Shown: positions 44,967 to 53,200, numbered from the stretch's first letter. The stretch: DNA of 64,000 nucleotides from Pontiella sulfatireligans (GCF_900890705.1 NZ_CAAHFH010000002.1:496001-560000); one strand, 5' to 3'. The notes: generated from the sequence alone by a model not told the origin. Numbers and translations are program-made.

Positions 44967-45695
44967 ATGTGCGATACATGCGGATGCGGAACGGCGAACG
45001 AGCAACATCACCACCATAAACACGGTCACGAACATGACCACGTTCACACCAAGACGGTGACCCTTGAACAAAAGGTGCTGGCACAGAACGATGCGCTGGC
45101 CGATCAAAACCGCTCATGGCTCGCCGAGCGCGGCGTAACGGCCATCAACCTGATTTCCGCCCCCGGCTCCGGAAAAACCTTCCTGCTGGAAAAGACGCTG
45201 GAAGCGCTCAACGGCAAGATCAAATGCGCCGTCATCACCGGCGACCAGCAGACCGACCGCGACGCGCAACGGCTCGCCGGCAAAGGCGCGAAGATTCATC
45301 AGATCGAAACCATCAGCTCCTGCCACCTCGACGCGCATCAGGTTTCGCACGTCCTGTCCGACGTTGTTGAAGAAGGAACCCAGCTGCTCTTCATTGAAAA
45401 CGTCGGAAACATGGTCTGCCCCACCGCGTTCGACCTCGGCGAAAGCTTTAAGCTCGCCCTGCTCTCCACGCCGGAAGGCGAAGACAAGCCGATCAAATAT
45501 CCGGTGCTCTTCGCCACCGCCAAAGCCATCCTGCTGACCAAGATGGATCTGGCCGACGCATTGGACTGGGATCTTTCAGCCTGCCGGAAATACATCCAGC
45601 AAGTCCAGCCCGGCGCAAACGTCATCGAACTCAGCGCCAAAACCGGCGTCGGCATGGACGCCTGGCTCGACTACCTAGAACGGCTCGTTCAGTGA
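44967..45695 (+). CDS. hypB: Hydrogenase nickel-insertion GTPase HypB
   Basis: The product is 242 residues. The N-terminus MCDTCGCG is the high-affinity metal site, followed by a His-rich stretch (EQHHHHKHGHEHDHVH). The GTPase motifs are LISAPGSGKTFLLEKTL (P-loop), IENVGNMVCPTAFDLGE and LLTKMDL. It delivers Ni to the hydrogenase active site. GGAG lies 6 nt before ATG 44967. No hypA, hypC-F or hydrogenase gene is in the window. Its 3' end overlaps the convergent hipT gene by 7 bp. Confidence 0.96.
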   Translation: MCDTCGCGTANEQHHHHKHGHEHDHVHTKTVTLEQKVLAQNDALADQNRSWLAERGVTAINLISAPGSGKTFLLEKTLEALNGKIKCAVITGDQQTDRDAQRLAGKGAKIHQIETISSCHLDAHQVSHVLSDVVEEGTQLLFIENVGNMVCPTAFDLGESFKLALLSTPEGEDKPIKYPVLFATAKAILLTKMDLADALDWDLSACRKYIQQVQPGANVIELSAKTGVGMDAWLDYLERLVQ

Positions 45696-46672
45696 GCTGC
45701 CTCAATTGCATGCAGCCGATCTTTGAACCGGTCGGCATAGGCTTGCTTTCCAGTCCTGCTTAAGAACGAGCGGCTGATCATTTCCTCGGCGAGTTGCGCC
45801 TTTTCCTGAAAGGCATCGAGCATGCGTTCGGCTCGCGCCGAAACAATGCCGTAGCGTTTGGCCAGCTCGACGAAGTCGGGACGGCGATAGAATGCGTTGG
45901 CCTTGAAGCTTTCGCCTTCAAAGTTGTCGAACATTTCCAAGGCCGTGCGGCTTTCGTTCGGCAGGTGCAGCGAGGTTGAAAGAAGGTCGTAGGCAGGGGT
46001 CAGTACATAGTCGCCGTGTGCAGTTTGCAGGAGCGAAAAGTTTTTCAGATGGGCATCGCCGTTGGAGAAAACATAGTTGAAACACACCAGCGCAAACAGC
46101 TTTTCAACCTCGATGGCATAGGCGGCGCAATACCGCTTGAGCAAACGGCCAATTTCCTCGTAGCTTCCCTCATACTTATAGTTGGTTCCCGTATCCGGAC
46201 TGCGGTTTGAGAGCTGGCAAAAATCCTCTTGGGCAATCTTGGTTCCGTCGGCCTTCCCGTCAAAGCGCTTGACCAGATAGGCAGGTTCCCCATCGTTGAA
46301 CTGCACCAAGGCATTCGGCGGGGTTGGGATGCTGAAAAGCTGCCCGGCCAGTTGCATGGTCAGATGCTCGTTGGCAGGAACATCCATCAGGAACTCGGGC
46401 AAGGCCACAGCAGGAATGGGCTTCAGAATGTACTCACCATCTCGTTCCGTTGGCAGCAGCCTTCCGCGATAAAGCTTGAGCGAAACCTTGTCCTGCACCC
46501 CGGAGATCGACATGTGTTCGATGGTCTTGGAACGGAAGGTGATTACATCCTTGCGATTGAACTCCAACTGGAAGGGAAACTTGCGCTCACCGCCAGCAAG
46601 CTTCCGTTGGGCTGTAGGGCTGTAACCCGCCGACTTGATTGGCACGAGGGTGCTTCGACACAAATAATCCAT
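45689..46672 (-). CDS. hipT: HipT-like Ser/Thr kinase toxin
   Basis: The product is 327 residues and lacks the N-subdomain 1 of canonical HipA, which is encoded separately as the previous gene. Kinase features are PAYLVKRFDG, the catalytic loop FSNGDAHLKNFSLL and the metal motif LTPAYDLLSTSLHL. The Gly-rich loop region has HMSISGVQDK, with S55 and S57 matching the autophosphorylated SIS motif described for HipT of E. coli O127. HipT phosphorylates tryptophanyl-tRNA synthetase there; the target here is unknown. It starts 2 nt after hipS and overlaps hypB tail to tail. Confidence 0.88.
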   Translation of the reverse strand: MDYLCRSTLVPIKSAGYSPTAQRKLAGGERKFPFQLEFNRKDVITFRSKTIEHMSISGVQDKVSLKLYRGRLLPTERDGEYILKPIPAVALPEFLMDVPANEHLTMQLAGQLFSIPTPPNALVQFNDGEPAYLVKRFDGKADGTKIAQEDFCQLSNRSPDTGTNYKYEGSYEEIGRLLKRYCAAYAIEVEKLFALVCFNYVFSNGDAHLKNFSLLQTAHGDYVLTPAYDLLSTSLHLPNESRTALEMFDNFEGESFKANAFYRRPDFVELAKRYGIVSARAERMLDAFQEKAQLAEEMISRSFLSRTGKQAYADRFKDRLHAIEAAH

Positions 46673-46674
46673 GG

Positions 46675-47004
46675 CTATTCTCCCTCGATGGTTTCGAGAA
46701 CCGATACGTTTCCGATCACATCGCCATGGGCGGTTTTCAAGAGTCGTCCAAACAGGTCGTTTTCATCGATCTTCAACTGTCGGCACTGCAGTTGCATGGC
46801 CGCGCCCTCCGTCAACAATCCGGCAAAAAAGGGAAAAAGCTGTTCCGCCACATAGGATTCAGTGCGCTTTGGAAGGGTAAGACTCACCGCACGGGCTTCA
46901 TGGTTGGCCAAGTATTCATCGAAGTAGGAAAAACGGTATTCACCATTCTCCTCGCTCAACGCACCAGCAGGAATGCCATCAACCATCACCGTTCCCGATC
47001 TCAT
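46675..47004 (-). CDS. hipS: HipS-like antitoxin (HipA N-subdomain 1 protein)
   Basis: The product is 109 residues from ATG 47004, with GGAGAG 7 nt upstream. GTVMVDGIPAGALSEENGEYRFSYFDEYLANHEARAVSLTLPKRTESYVAEQLFPFFAGLLTEG is the HipA N1 (couple_hipA) domain and nothing else. In the HipBST system this separate piece is the actual antitoxin of HipT. The gene lies 17 nt after the hipB stop and 2 nt before hipT. Confidence 0.88.
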   Translation of the reverse strand: MRSGTVMVDGIPAGALSEENGEYRFSYFDEYLANHEARAVSLTLPKRTESYVAEQLFPFFAGLLTEGAAMQLQCRQLKIDENDLFGRLLKTAHGDVIGNVSVLETIEGE

Positions 47005-47021
47005 AACCAAACTCTCCAAAC

Positions 47022-47231
47022 TTATCCAACGTTCCGGATGCCAACCTTCAGTTCCATGCCCAATGCATCGAGCAACCGCCCTAGCACCAAAAGCGATGGA
47101 TTGCCTTTGCCCGATTCAATATTGCTCAGCGTATGCACGGAAACCCCGCTCAATTGTGCCAGCGACTGTTGATCGACGCCCAACAGTTGACGACGGGATT
47201 TTAGGGTTTTACCAATTTCAAAAGGGTTCAT
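47022..47231 (-). CDS. hipB: HipB-like XRE transcription regulator
   Basis: The product is 69 residues, essentially one HTH_XRE domain (KTLKSRRQLLGVDQQSLAQLSGVSVHTLSNIESGKGNPSLLVLGRLLDALGM). I chose ATG 47231 with GGAG 8 nt upstream; the ATG at 47252 would lie inside the probable operator. It should repress the operon by binding the inverted repeat at 47245-47264 and perhaps the one at 47309-47324. Confidence 0.9.
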   Translation of the reverse strand: MNPFEIGKTLKSRRQLLGVDQQSLAQLSGVSVHTLSNIESGKGNPSLLVLGRLLDALGMELKVGIRNVG

Positions 47232-47244
47232 ATCATCGACTCCA

Positions 47245-47264
47245 ATATTCATCTAAATGAATAT
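47245..47264. promoter_or_regulatory. Probable HipB operator, site 1
   Basis: ATATTCAT-CTAA-ATGAATAT is a perfect 8-bp inverted repeat with a 4-nt spacer. It lies 14 nt upstream of the hipB ATG and overlaps the proposed -10 element. Confidence 0.65.
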
Positions 47265-47290
47265 ATGGACTACAAAAATACTCACGTCAA
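47260..47290 (-). promoter_or_regulatory. Candidate hipBST promoter
   Basis: On the minus strand TTGACG (47290-47285) and TATATT (47265-47260) lie 19 nt apart. The -10 overlaps operator site 1, and site 2 lies upstream of the -35. The spacer is longer than ideal. Confidence 0.4.
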
Positions 47291-47308
47291 TCAATTTGAA
47301 TTGGTTAT

Positions 47309-47324
47309 TTTCATTATAATGAAA
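47309..47324. promoter_or_regulatory. Probable HipB operator, site 2
   Basis: TTTCATTATAATGAAA is a perfect 16-bp palindrome that shares the core TTCAT-N4-ATGAA with site 1. Its centre is 62 bp from that of site 1, about six helical turns. It abuts the stop codon of the pseudouridine synthase gene. Confidence 0.55.
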
Positions 47325-48017
47325 CTACGAGACCAACTTCCACCAAGCTGAATCGACCGGATACGGCGCCTCGACAATAACGGGTTCTTTCAACGTGGGA
47401 TGCATGATTTCCAACTGGCGGTGATGCAAGGCGATCGCATCGGACTTGCGCGTTGATCCATATTTTTCGTCGCCGGCGATCGGGCACCCAACGGCGGCAA
47501 GCTGCGCGCGGATTTGGTGGTAGCGCCCGGTTTCGAGATCGACTTCCAGCAGCGTTAAATCCCCCGCTTGCTTCAGCGTGCGATAACGCAGCACCGCGCG
47601 TTGCGCGCCCTTGTCGCCCTCCCGGCACACCTCGGCTCGATGGTGCTCGTGCGAGAGCCAGTGAATCAATTCCTCGGCCGGTTTTTTCGGCGCGGCCTCC
47701 ACAAGGACGTGGTAGGTCTTTTTGCAGTTGCGCTTGCGAATGTCCTCGTTCAGCCGACTCAACGCCTTGCTGGTGCGGGCAAATAAAACAACACCGCTCA
47801 CGGCCTTGTCGATCCGGTGCACCGCATTCAGGAAAACCGCTCCCGGCTTGCCCTTGTCAACCCGCACCCACTCCCGCGCCCAGTCTTCCAGATTCCGGAG
47901 CCCCGTACCGCTGTCCTGCGTCAGCAACCCCGCCGGCTTGTTCACCGCCAGCAAATGGTTGTCCGCAAAAAGGATCAGGGGATCGAGTTCCGCCGCTGAA
48001 TATTTAATTTCGCTCAT
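47325..48017 (-). CDS. RluA-family pseudouridine synthase
   Basis: The product is 230 residues with no S4 domain. The catalytic motif is NAVHRIDKAVSGVVLFARTSKA, with the essential Asp in HRIDK. KTYHVLVEA, LLEVDLETGRYHQIRAQLAAVGCPIAGDEKYG and ALHHRQLEIMHP follow. It isomerises uridine in rRNA or tRNA; the site cannot be told. Upstream lies a large hairpin (48031-48096). Confidence 0.93.
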   Translation of the reverse strand: MSEIKYSAAELDPLILFADNHLLAVNKPAGLLTQDSGTGLRNLEDWAREWVRVDKGKPGAVFLNAVHRIDKAVSGVVLFARTSKALSRLNEDIRKRNCKKTYHVLVEAAPKKPAEELIHWLSHEHHRAEVCREGDKGAQRAVLRYRTLKQAGDLTLLEVDLETGRYHQIRAQLAAVGCPIAGDEKYGSTRKSDAIALHHRQLEIMHPTLKEPVIVEAPYPVDSAWWKLVS

Positions 48018-48030
48018 CGTATTTTTTTAC

Positions 48031-48096
48031 CCCGGAGGCACAGAGACACGGAGACTGTTTAGATATTCAATTCTCCGTGCCTCTGTGCCTCCGTGG
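48031..48096. repeat. Large hairpin of 8-bp-period GGAG repeats
   Basis: The arms 48034-48054 and 48072-48092 pair at 20 of 21 positions around 17 nt. Each arm is itself a degenerate tandem repeat with GAG every 8 bp. A related, weaker hairpin lies at 54382-54423. No T-run follows on the minus strand, so it is not a standard terminator. Confidence 0.75.
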
Positions 48097-48105
48097 TGGA
48101 AAATT

Positions 48106-48954
48106 TTATTCGTTGTTTATCCAGCGGGCCCAGTTTCCGTTCGGCAGGTCGTTGACGCCGGGCTTTCCCGTGAGGAGCATTTCGCCGCACTCAAAGCGGC
48201 CGGTTAAATGGTATTGCCGAAGCAGGTTGCTCAAGACAATCGGAGAAAACCCAGGTGTGTGCGAAGTAAGCAGCACAAAGCTGGGATCGTCGCTCAAGAC
48301 CTGGTTAACGAGATCGAGGGTGGTGACCAGGCTTTCTTCAATCTTGTAGAGCTCGCCTTTCTTGCCGCGGCCGAAGGAAGGCGGATCAAGCAGGATGCCG
48401 TCGTAGACGTTGCCACGCTTCACCTCGCGTCTCAAAAACTTGATGACGTCGTCAACGATCCAACGGATCGGCGCATCCTGAAGATCGTTGAGCGCGGCGT
48501 TTTCGCGCGCCCAGTCAACCATGCCTTTGGAGGCGTCGAGATGGCAGCAGTGCGCGCCGGACTGGGCGGCGGCGAGCGTTGCGCCGCCGGAATAGGCGAA
48601 CAGGTTGAGAAACTTGAGATCGCGCCCCTTTTTCTTTTTTTGCTCAGCAAGCGTTGTACGAATCCATTGCCAGAGCTCGCGCGTTTCCGGAAAGACGCCG
48701 ATGTGGCCGAAGTCGGTGGCCGAGAGCTTCATCACCACGCCGGCGATTTCGACATTCCACGCCTTGGAAACCTTGTGCCGGCCTTCCCAATTCAGCCCGC
48801 CAACGCGGTCGAACCGTGCGTCGGCCTTTTCCCAAAGGCTGGTGTTTTGCGGTGCCCAAACGGCCTGAGCGCAGGGGCGATCCAGTACCGTGGCGCCGTA
48901 TCGTTCCAGTTTCTTGCCGTTGCCGCTGTCGAGCAGCTCGTATTCATCGTTCAT
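48106..48954 (-). CDS. Class I rRNA methyltransferase, RlmI/RlmK-like
   Basis: The product is 282 residues from [20 protein letters not shown], with AAGGA upstream. It belongs to the Methyltrans_SAM type (PF10672): [20 protein letters not shown] (SAM site), [18 protein letters not shown] and [21 protein letters not shown], the DPPSFG of m5C rRNA enzymes. There is no PUA domain. The upstream reading frame (48955-49005) is a TCACG heptamer repeat, not protein. A TTCCA-N5-TGGAA palindrome lies at 48755-48769. Confidence 0.92.
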   Translation of the reverse strand: MNDEYELLDSGNGKKLERYGATVLDRPCAQAVWAPQNTSLWEKADARFDRVGGLNWEGRHKVSKAWNVEIAGVVMKLSATDFGHIGVFPETRELWQWIRTTLAEQKKKKGRDLKFLNLFAYSGGATLAAAQSGAHCCHLDASKGMVDWARENAALNDLQDAPIRWIVDDVIKFLRREVKRGNVYDGILLDPPSFGRGKKGELYKIEESLVTTLDLVNQVLSDDPSFVLLTSHTPGFSPIVLSNLLRQYHLTGRFECGEMLLTGKPGVNDLPNGNWARWINNE

Positions 48955-48971
48955 TTCAAAATCCTTTTCTT

Positions 48972-48997
48972 CGTGACGAGTGAAACGTGAGGCGTGA
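48972..48997 (-). repeat. Heptamer repeat (TCACGNN) upstream of the methyltransferase gene
   Basis: On the minus strand TCACGCC, TCACGTT, TCACTCG and TCACGAA follow each other at a 7-bp period, ending 18 nt upstream of the start codon. This matches the ladder inside the glycosyltransferase at 40424-40449. Confidence 0.65.
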
Positions 48998-49022
48998 CAT
49001 CCCACTTCCCTCCTTCCACATC

Positions 49023-50150
49023 CTACACTTTTCTTGCGCGGTCTTTGAAGGGGTTGCGCGGGGCCTTGGCCGAGCCATGCAGGCTGGTGTGCGCCACATT
49101 AACCAATATGCCGATCATGAGCCCCGAAATCACCAGACTCGACCCGCCATAGCTGATGAACGGAAGCGCCAAGCCTTTGGTGGGCACGCATCCGGTTACA
49201 ACCGCAAAGTTGATCAAGGCCTGAATGGTGATCATGAGCGTGATGCCGAAGGCGAGGAGACGTCCAAAATCGTCACGCGCCTTGAAGGCAATCTTGAGGC
49301 CGAGCGTAAACAAAATAATATACATTAAAACCACGGCCAGCGAGGCCACCAGCCCCAGCTCTTCTCCGATGATCGGAAAAATAAAGTCGGTGTGCGCCTC
49401 GGGCAGATAGTGGTATTTCTGCATGCTGTTGCCAAAGCCGAGGCCGAACATGTCGCCCCCGGCAAATGCGCGCAAGGAGTTGATCAGCTGCCACGCCTTG
49501 TCCTGCTCATACTTCTGCGGATCCAGAAAGGCCAGAATACGGCTCGTGCGCTCCGGGTTCTGAAAAATCAAGAACACCACCCCCATAAGGCCAAGCAACC
49601 CGGCAATCAGCAACGGCGCAACGCTGACGCCACCAAGAAACATCATGCTCACCGCAACGGCCGAAACCAGCATGGTGGTGCCAAAGTCGGGCTCCACAAT
49701 AATCGGCAGCGCAAAGCAAGCGAGCATGCCGAAAGGAATCAAGATGCCGAGCTTAAACTCGTCAACGCGACGCTGGTTGCGCGCCAGCCACCAGGCAAAC
49801 AACATGATGATGGCCACCTTGGAGATCTCCGAAGGCTGCACCGTCAGCGGCCCGATGCGGAGCCAGCGCCAACTGCCGTTGATATTGTGTCCTATGCCGG
49901 GAATGCGCACAAGAATGAGCAGAACAACAGCAACTGCCGCCAACGGAATGACGAGGCGGCGGTAGTGGCGGTAGTCGAAACGCGCAGCGACGCAGGCCAC
50001 GAAAAAAGAGAGCGCCAACCAGACGAGCTGGTGGCGCCAAAAATAGGATGCATCCTCGTATTTCACCGAACTGGCGCTGGCCAGCATGATGATGCCGAGC
50101 GTTACAAGTATCAATACGATGGCGATAAACAGCGATATAGTCCTACGCAT
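49023..50150 (-). CDS. ftsW: SEDS-family peptidoglycan polymerase FtsW
   Basis: The product is 375 residues with about ten membrane helices. SEDS motifs are [105 protein letters not shown] and [15 protein letters not shown]. It polymerises septal peptidoglycan with a cognate PBP. The call of FtsW rather than RodA rests on the nearby murD. I chose ATG 50150; a TTG at 50168 is possible. Confidence 0.92.
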   Translation of the reverse strand: MRRTISLFIAIVLILVTLGIIMLASASSVKYEDASYFWRHQLVWLALSFFVACVAARFDYRHYRRLVIPLAAVAVVLLILVRIPGIGHNINGSWRWLRIGPLTVQPSEISKVAIIMLFAWWLARNQRRVDEFKLGILIPFGMLACFALPIIVEPDFGTTMLVSAVAVSMMFLGGVSVAPLLIAGLLGLMGVVFLIFQNPERTSRILAFLDPQKYEQDKAWQLINSLRAFAGGDMFGLGFGNSMQKYHYLPEAHTDFIFPIIGEELGLVASLAVVLMYIILFTLGLKIAFKARDDFGRLLAFGITLMITIQALINFAVVTGCVPTKGLALPFISYGGSSLVISGLMIGILVNVAHTSLHGSAKAPRNPFKDRARKV

Positions 50151-50168
50151 CGATACCCGCCGCCTCAA

Positions 50169-51146
50169 CTACTCGGAAATCGGAACACGCAGGCGCTGGC
50201 CTTCGCGAACCGCAGATTCGTCGGTAATGTTGTTCAACCGCATGATTTCCGCCTTGCTCACGCTATACTGGCGAGCAACGTCGTCGAGCGTTTCACCGGG
50301 ATACAGCACCTTGTCGGCAACCATTTCAACCGTAGGTGCAGTGGTTTCAACGATCATCGGCGCGGCAGGTTCTGCCACGGTGGATCCGAAGGCCATCGGT
50401 GCGGGAGCAGGTGCTGAAGGAGCTGGCTCAACAGCCGCCGGCTCTGACAACGTTTTCTTCGCAACGCTCTTCTGCGTGGAGGAAGGCACTTTGCCATAGC
50501 TGGGAATATAGATGGTTTCGCCAGCAAAAATCTTATCGGCCTTGATGTTGTTAAGCGAACGCAAATCGGAGATGGCCACCCCGGCCGCTACGGCAATGCC
50601 GGACAGCGTGTCGCCCTTTTGAATCTCATACGATCCGCCCTTCTTCACAGAAGAAGTGCTCTTTTTGGTGGTGGCCGGCGAGCTGCTGCGGCCAGCGGGA
50701 ACGCGCAGTTCCTGACCCACATAAAGCACATCTGGATTCGACAGGCCGTTCATGCTGACCAAACGCGGAACAGTGGTGTCGAAATCAACGGCCAGCTGCG
50801 AAAGAACATCGCCTTTTTGTACAATATAAACTTCCGTGAACGATTCAGATGAAGCAGGAGGCACATAAGGCTCAACCGTTGAACCCATGTCGGAACTGTC
50901 AATGCCGGCATCTTCGAACACCATAACCTCATAACTCTCGTCAATACCTTGCTCATAGCCCCCCACTTGGCCTTGTGAAACCGCTCCACTGCTGGCAACC
51001 TTATGCTCATACTTCCACGGCCCTTTGTGGCGGGCGCCGGCCGGGCGTCCGCTGCCTTGCGACTCGCTGGTAACACACCCCTGGGTCAGGGAAAAAACGC
51101 ACAATACAGCAACGTGCAAACCTAAAACTGCTGATCCGACTTTCAT
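50169..51146 (-). CDS. LysM-repeat lipoprotein
   Basis: The product is 325 residues. The lipoprotein signal ends in the lipobox LTQG-C24. Three LysM domains follow: YIVQKGDVLSQLAVDFDTTV (about 106-150), YEIQKGDTLSGIAVAAGVAI (about 172-214) and VLYPGETLDDVARQYSVSKA (about 280-323), joined by Ser/Lys- and Ala/Pro-rich linkers. LysM binds N-acetylglucosamine of peptidoglycan, so the protein should sit in an outer or inner membrane and grip the wall. AAGGAG lies 7 nt before the ATG. It lies between murD and ftsW, which are usually adjacent. Confidence 0.92.
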   Translation of the reverse strand: MKVGSAVLGLHVAVLCVFSLTQGCVTSESQGSGRPAGARHKGPWKYEHKVASSGAVSQGQVGGYEQGIDESYEVMVFEDAGIDSSDMGSTVEPYVPPASSESFTEVYIVQKGDVLSQLAVDFDTTVPRLVSMNGLSNPDVLYVGQELRVPAGRSSSPATTKKSTSSVKKGGSYEIQKGDTLSGIAVAAGVAISDLRSLNNIKADKIFAGETIYIPSYGKVPSSTQKSVAKKTLSEPAAVEPAPSAPAPAPMAFGSTVAEPAAPMIVETTAPTVEMVADKVLYPGETLDDVARQYSVSKAEIMRLNNITDESAVREGQRLRVPISE

Positions 51147-51193
51147 AATCAAACTCCTTTTCCTCTACGCCCTTTCAATAGACGATTCGCTAT

Positions 51194-52504
51194 TCATAAA
51201 GCATCACTTCCTGCCTGCACCGCGTCCTGAAAAAGCGCCATGAAGCGCTCCCCGCGTTCCTCGAAACTGCGGAACTGGTCGAAGCTTGCACATCCGGGGG
51301 AAAGCAGAACCATGTCCCCCGGCTTAGCGGCATTGCGCGCGGCGCTGAAAGCCTCTTCCAGCGACCCGCATTCAACGCACGGGCAAGCCCCGTTCCAAGC
51401 TTGATACATTGCACGGGATGCTTGTCCAATAAGGTATATGCTCATTACCCGTTCCGCCAGTACTTCTTTGACAAAAGTGTAGTCCGACTCCTTGGGAAGC
51501 CCTCCGGCAATCAGGTGGATGTTTTTTCCGCAAGCCTGCACGGCAGCGGATACAGCGGCTAAATTAGTGGCCTTTGAATCGTTGATGTATTCCACGCCGC
51601 CGAGCTCTCCGGCCCGCTGCAGGCGGTGAGGCAAGGGTTCGAAGTGGCGCGCGACCCGCTGAGCAACGGCAAACGGAATGCCCATAGAAGCGCAAACCGC
51701 CGCAACGGCCGAGCCGGTGCAGCTCCCTATGATCGGGCTCTCGAACAAGGTGCTGCGCAAATCCAAAACCGCGTCAGAACCATGAAAAACGCGCCCGTTT
51801 TCGTAGAAATAGTCCGCGTCTGGCGTTCCGCCAAACGAGCCCCAGCTCCGCTCCGCACCGCCCGCGTCGTCTCGCAAAACCTCTAAAAGCCCGACTGGCG
51901 CGAGGCATGCGCGACTGGGCGAGGAGACTGGCCCAAAAATTCGCGCCTTGGTTTTACGGTAGATTTCCAGATTTTCGTGGCGGTCGAGATGGTTCGGCAA
52001 AACATTGAGCACCACGGCCACGTCGGCCCGGAAATCCCGCGCCGTTTCGAGCTGGAACGAGCTCACTTCAAGCACCAGCCACTCCAAATCCGAACAATTA
52101 AACACCGCCTCGCACGCAGGAATGCCGTAGTTGCCGCCAATGGCCGCCTTGCGCCTGTCCAGCAGCAGCGCTTCATAAATCCACTTAACCGCCGTGCTTT
52201 TTCCGTTTGAACCGGTCACCGCCACCGTCCGCCCCTGATGGCGCGACCATCCGAGCTCCAGCTCCGAAAGCAACGGAATCCCGGCGTCGCGCACCGCGCA
52301 GACCCACGAATGGGCAATCGAAAATCCGGGGCTCACGACGCAGACGTCGAACGCATAATCGTTCAGCGCCTGGGCGACTTCCGGATCGGCCGAGGTTTCG
52401 CTCGTCAGCACGACCGTTTCAGTTCCCTCTGCATGCAGCAGACGCTCAGCCGCTCGGCCACTGCGGCCATAGCCCAAAATCAATGCTGTCCGGTATTTTT
52501 CCAT
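51194..52504 (-). CDS. murD: UDP-N-acetylmuramoylalanine-D-glutamate ligase
   Basis: The product is 436 residues from MEKYRTALILGYGRSG. The Mur ligase ATP site is VAVTGSNGKSTAVKWIYEAL. WLVLEVSSFQLETA, VVLNVLPNHLDRHENLEIYRKTKARIF, YINDSKATNLAAVSAAV, LIAGGLPKESDYTF and LLSPGCASFDQFRSFEERGERF follow. It adds D-Glu to UDP-MurNAc-Ala in the cytoplasm. No clear SD precedes ATG 52504; a 7-bp-period repeat occupies 52513-52540 directly upstream. Confidence 0.95.
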   Translation of the reverse strand: MEKYRTALILGYGRSGRAAERLLHAEGTETVVLTSETSADPEVAQALNDYAFDVCVVSPGFSIAHSWVCAVRDAGIPLLSELELGWSRHQGRTVAVTGSNGKSTAVKWIYEALLLDRRKAAIGGNYGIPACEAVFNCSDLEWLVLEVSSFQLETARDFRADVAVVLNVLPNHLDRHENLEIYRKTKARIFGPVSSPSRACLAPVGLLEVLRDDAGGAERSWGSFGGTPDADYFYENGRVFHGSDAVLDLRSTLFESPIIGSCTGSAVAAVCASMGIPFAVAQRVARHFEPLPHRLQRAGELGGVEYINDSKATNLAAVSAAVQACGKNIHLIAGGLPKESDYTFVKEVLAERVMSIYLIGQASRAMYQAWNGACPCVECGSLEEAFSAARNAAKPGDMVLLSPGCASFDQFRSFEERGERFMALFQDAVQAGSDAL

Positions 52505-52512
52505 AGTTTCTA

Positions 52513-52540
52513 TTACGTACTGCGTATTACGCATTACTAA
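52513..52540. repeat. 7-bp-period degenerate tandem repeat upstream of murD
   Basis: The heptamers TTACGTA, CTGCGTA, TTACGCA and TTACTAA (plus-strand order) end 9 nt from the murD start. The layout matches that in front of polA. Confidence 0.55.
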
Positions 52541-52657
52541 CATCCCTTCCCTAATTCAATGATTCACATAAGACGGTCGAATCGTACCATCGCTTGGCGC
52601 TAGCGATCAACTGAAAGGCTTCCTTGACCTGCTTTCCAAGAAAAATTTCCATCCCTA

Positions 52658-53008
52658 TTATTTTATCCCATAGCGGGGGCTCTCTTCTTTCAGCAAATGT
52701 ACGCAATAGGCGTTTAGGCTTTCGCCCTGGCGGAGCGCATCGACGGCCAAGGTTTTGTGCAGCTCCTTGCCCACCCTGACAACGAACTTGCCGGAATATT
52801 CTTTCCCCGCCGTCGCTGATGGCAACTTTTCGCCGTCTTCTTGATAAACCTCGATCCACTCCTCTACCGCTTCGCAGAGTTCTTTGTACACCTTGGCCTC
52901 GTCATCCCCGTGGACGCCGCCGCGCATCACCCCCGGACAGGAGCCAATATAGCATTGGTCTTCCTCCGACCACTCCACAATCTTAAGGTATTGATCACTT
53001 GCTTTCAT
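52658..53008 (-). CDS. hicB: HicB antitoxin
   Basis: The product is 116 residues. The N-terminal degraded RNase H-like domain is YLKIVEWSEEDQCYIGSCPGVMRGGVHGDDEAKVYKELCEAVEEWIEV. The C-terminal ribbon-helix-helix is SGKFVVRVGKELHKTLAVDALRQGESLNAYCVHLL. It binds HicA and its own promoter. The frame runs open upstream into the damaged hicA, but ATG 53008 is the natural start. It is intact although its toxin is broken. Confidence 0.92.
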   Translation of the reverse strand: MKASDQYLKIVEWSEEDQCYIGSCPGVMRGGVHGDDEAKVYKELCEAVEEWIEVYQEDGEKLPSATAGKEYSGKFVVRVGKELHKTLAVDALRQGESLNAYCVHLLKEESPRYGIK

Positions 53009-53200
53009 TTTTTTGTCTCGCGGATTATCTTTTAGGACTTCTCGTTCCTGATACTTCTTTGCATCATGAGCAGGATTCCCGCTGATGGTGATCTTCTCGC
53101 CGTCGGGATGCTTAAAGTTGCGGTGGCTCCCTTTGCCGCCACGATCAACAAAGCCGGCCTTCACCAACTATCGGGTCAGCTCTCTAATCTTCTTAGGCAT
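53005..53200 (-). pseudogene. hicA: hicA toxin gene with nonsense codon and frameshift
   Basis: ATG 53200 begins MPKKIRELTR, then an amber TAG (53170-53168) stands where the family has a Gln or similar residue. The frame continues LVKAGFVDRGGKGSHRNFKHP, with the catalytic His in GSH, and then GEKITISGNPAHDAKKYQEREVLK. Near 53029 an extra G shifts the frame. Without it the gene would read VLKIIRETKK and stop in TGA overlapping the hicB ATG (ATGA), the classic hicAB junction. Both lesions would need to be reversed for a HicA toxin. Confidence 0.82.

Noticed and set aside
48031..48096. Rho-independent terminator for the methyltransferase gene
   Set aside because: The hairpin is strong but no T-run follows on the minus strand.
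52551..52652. 33-codon minus-strand frame between hicB and murD (MEIFLGKQVKEAFQ start)
   Set aside because: Plausible composition but very short, no clear SD and no family; may be a gene fragment.
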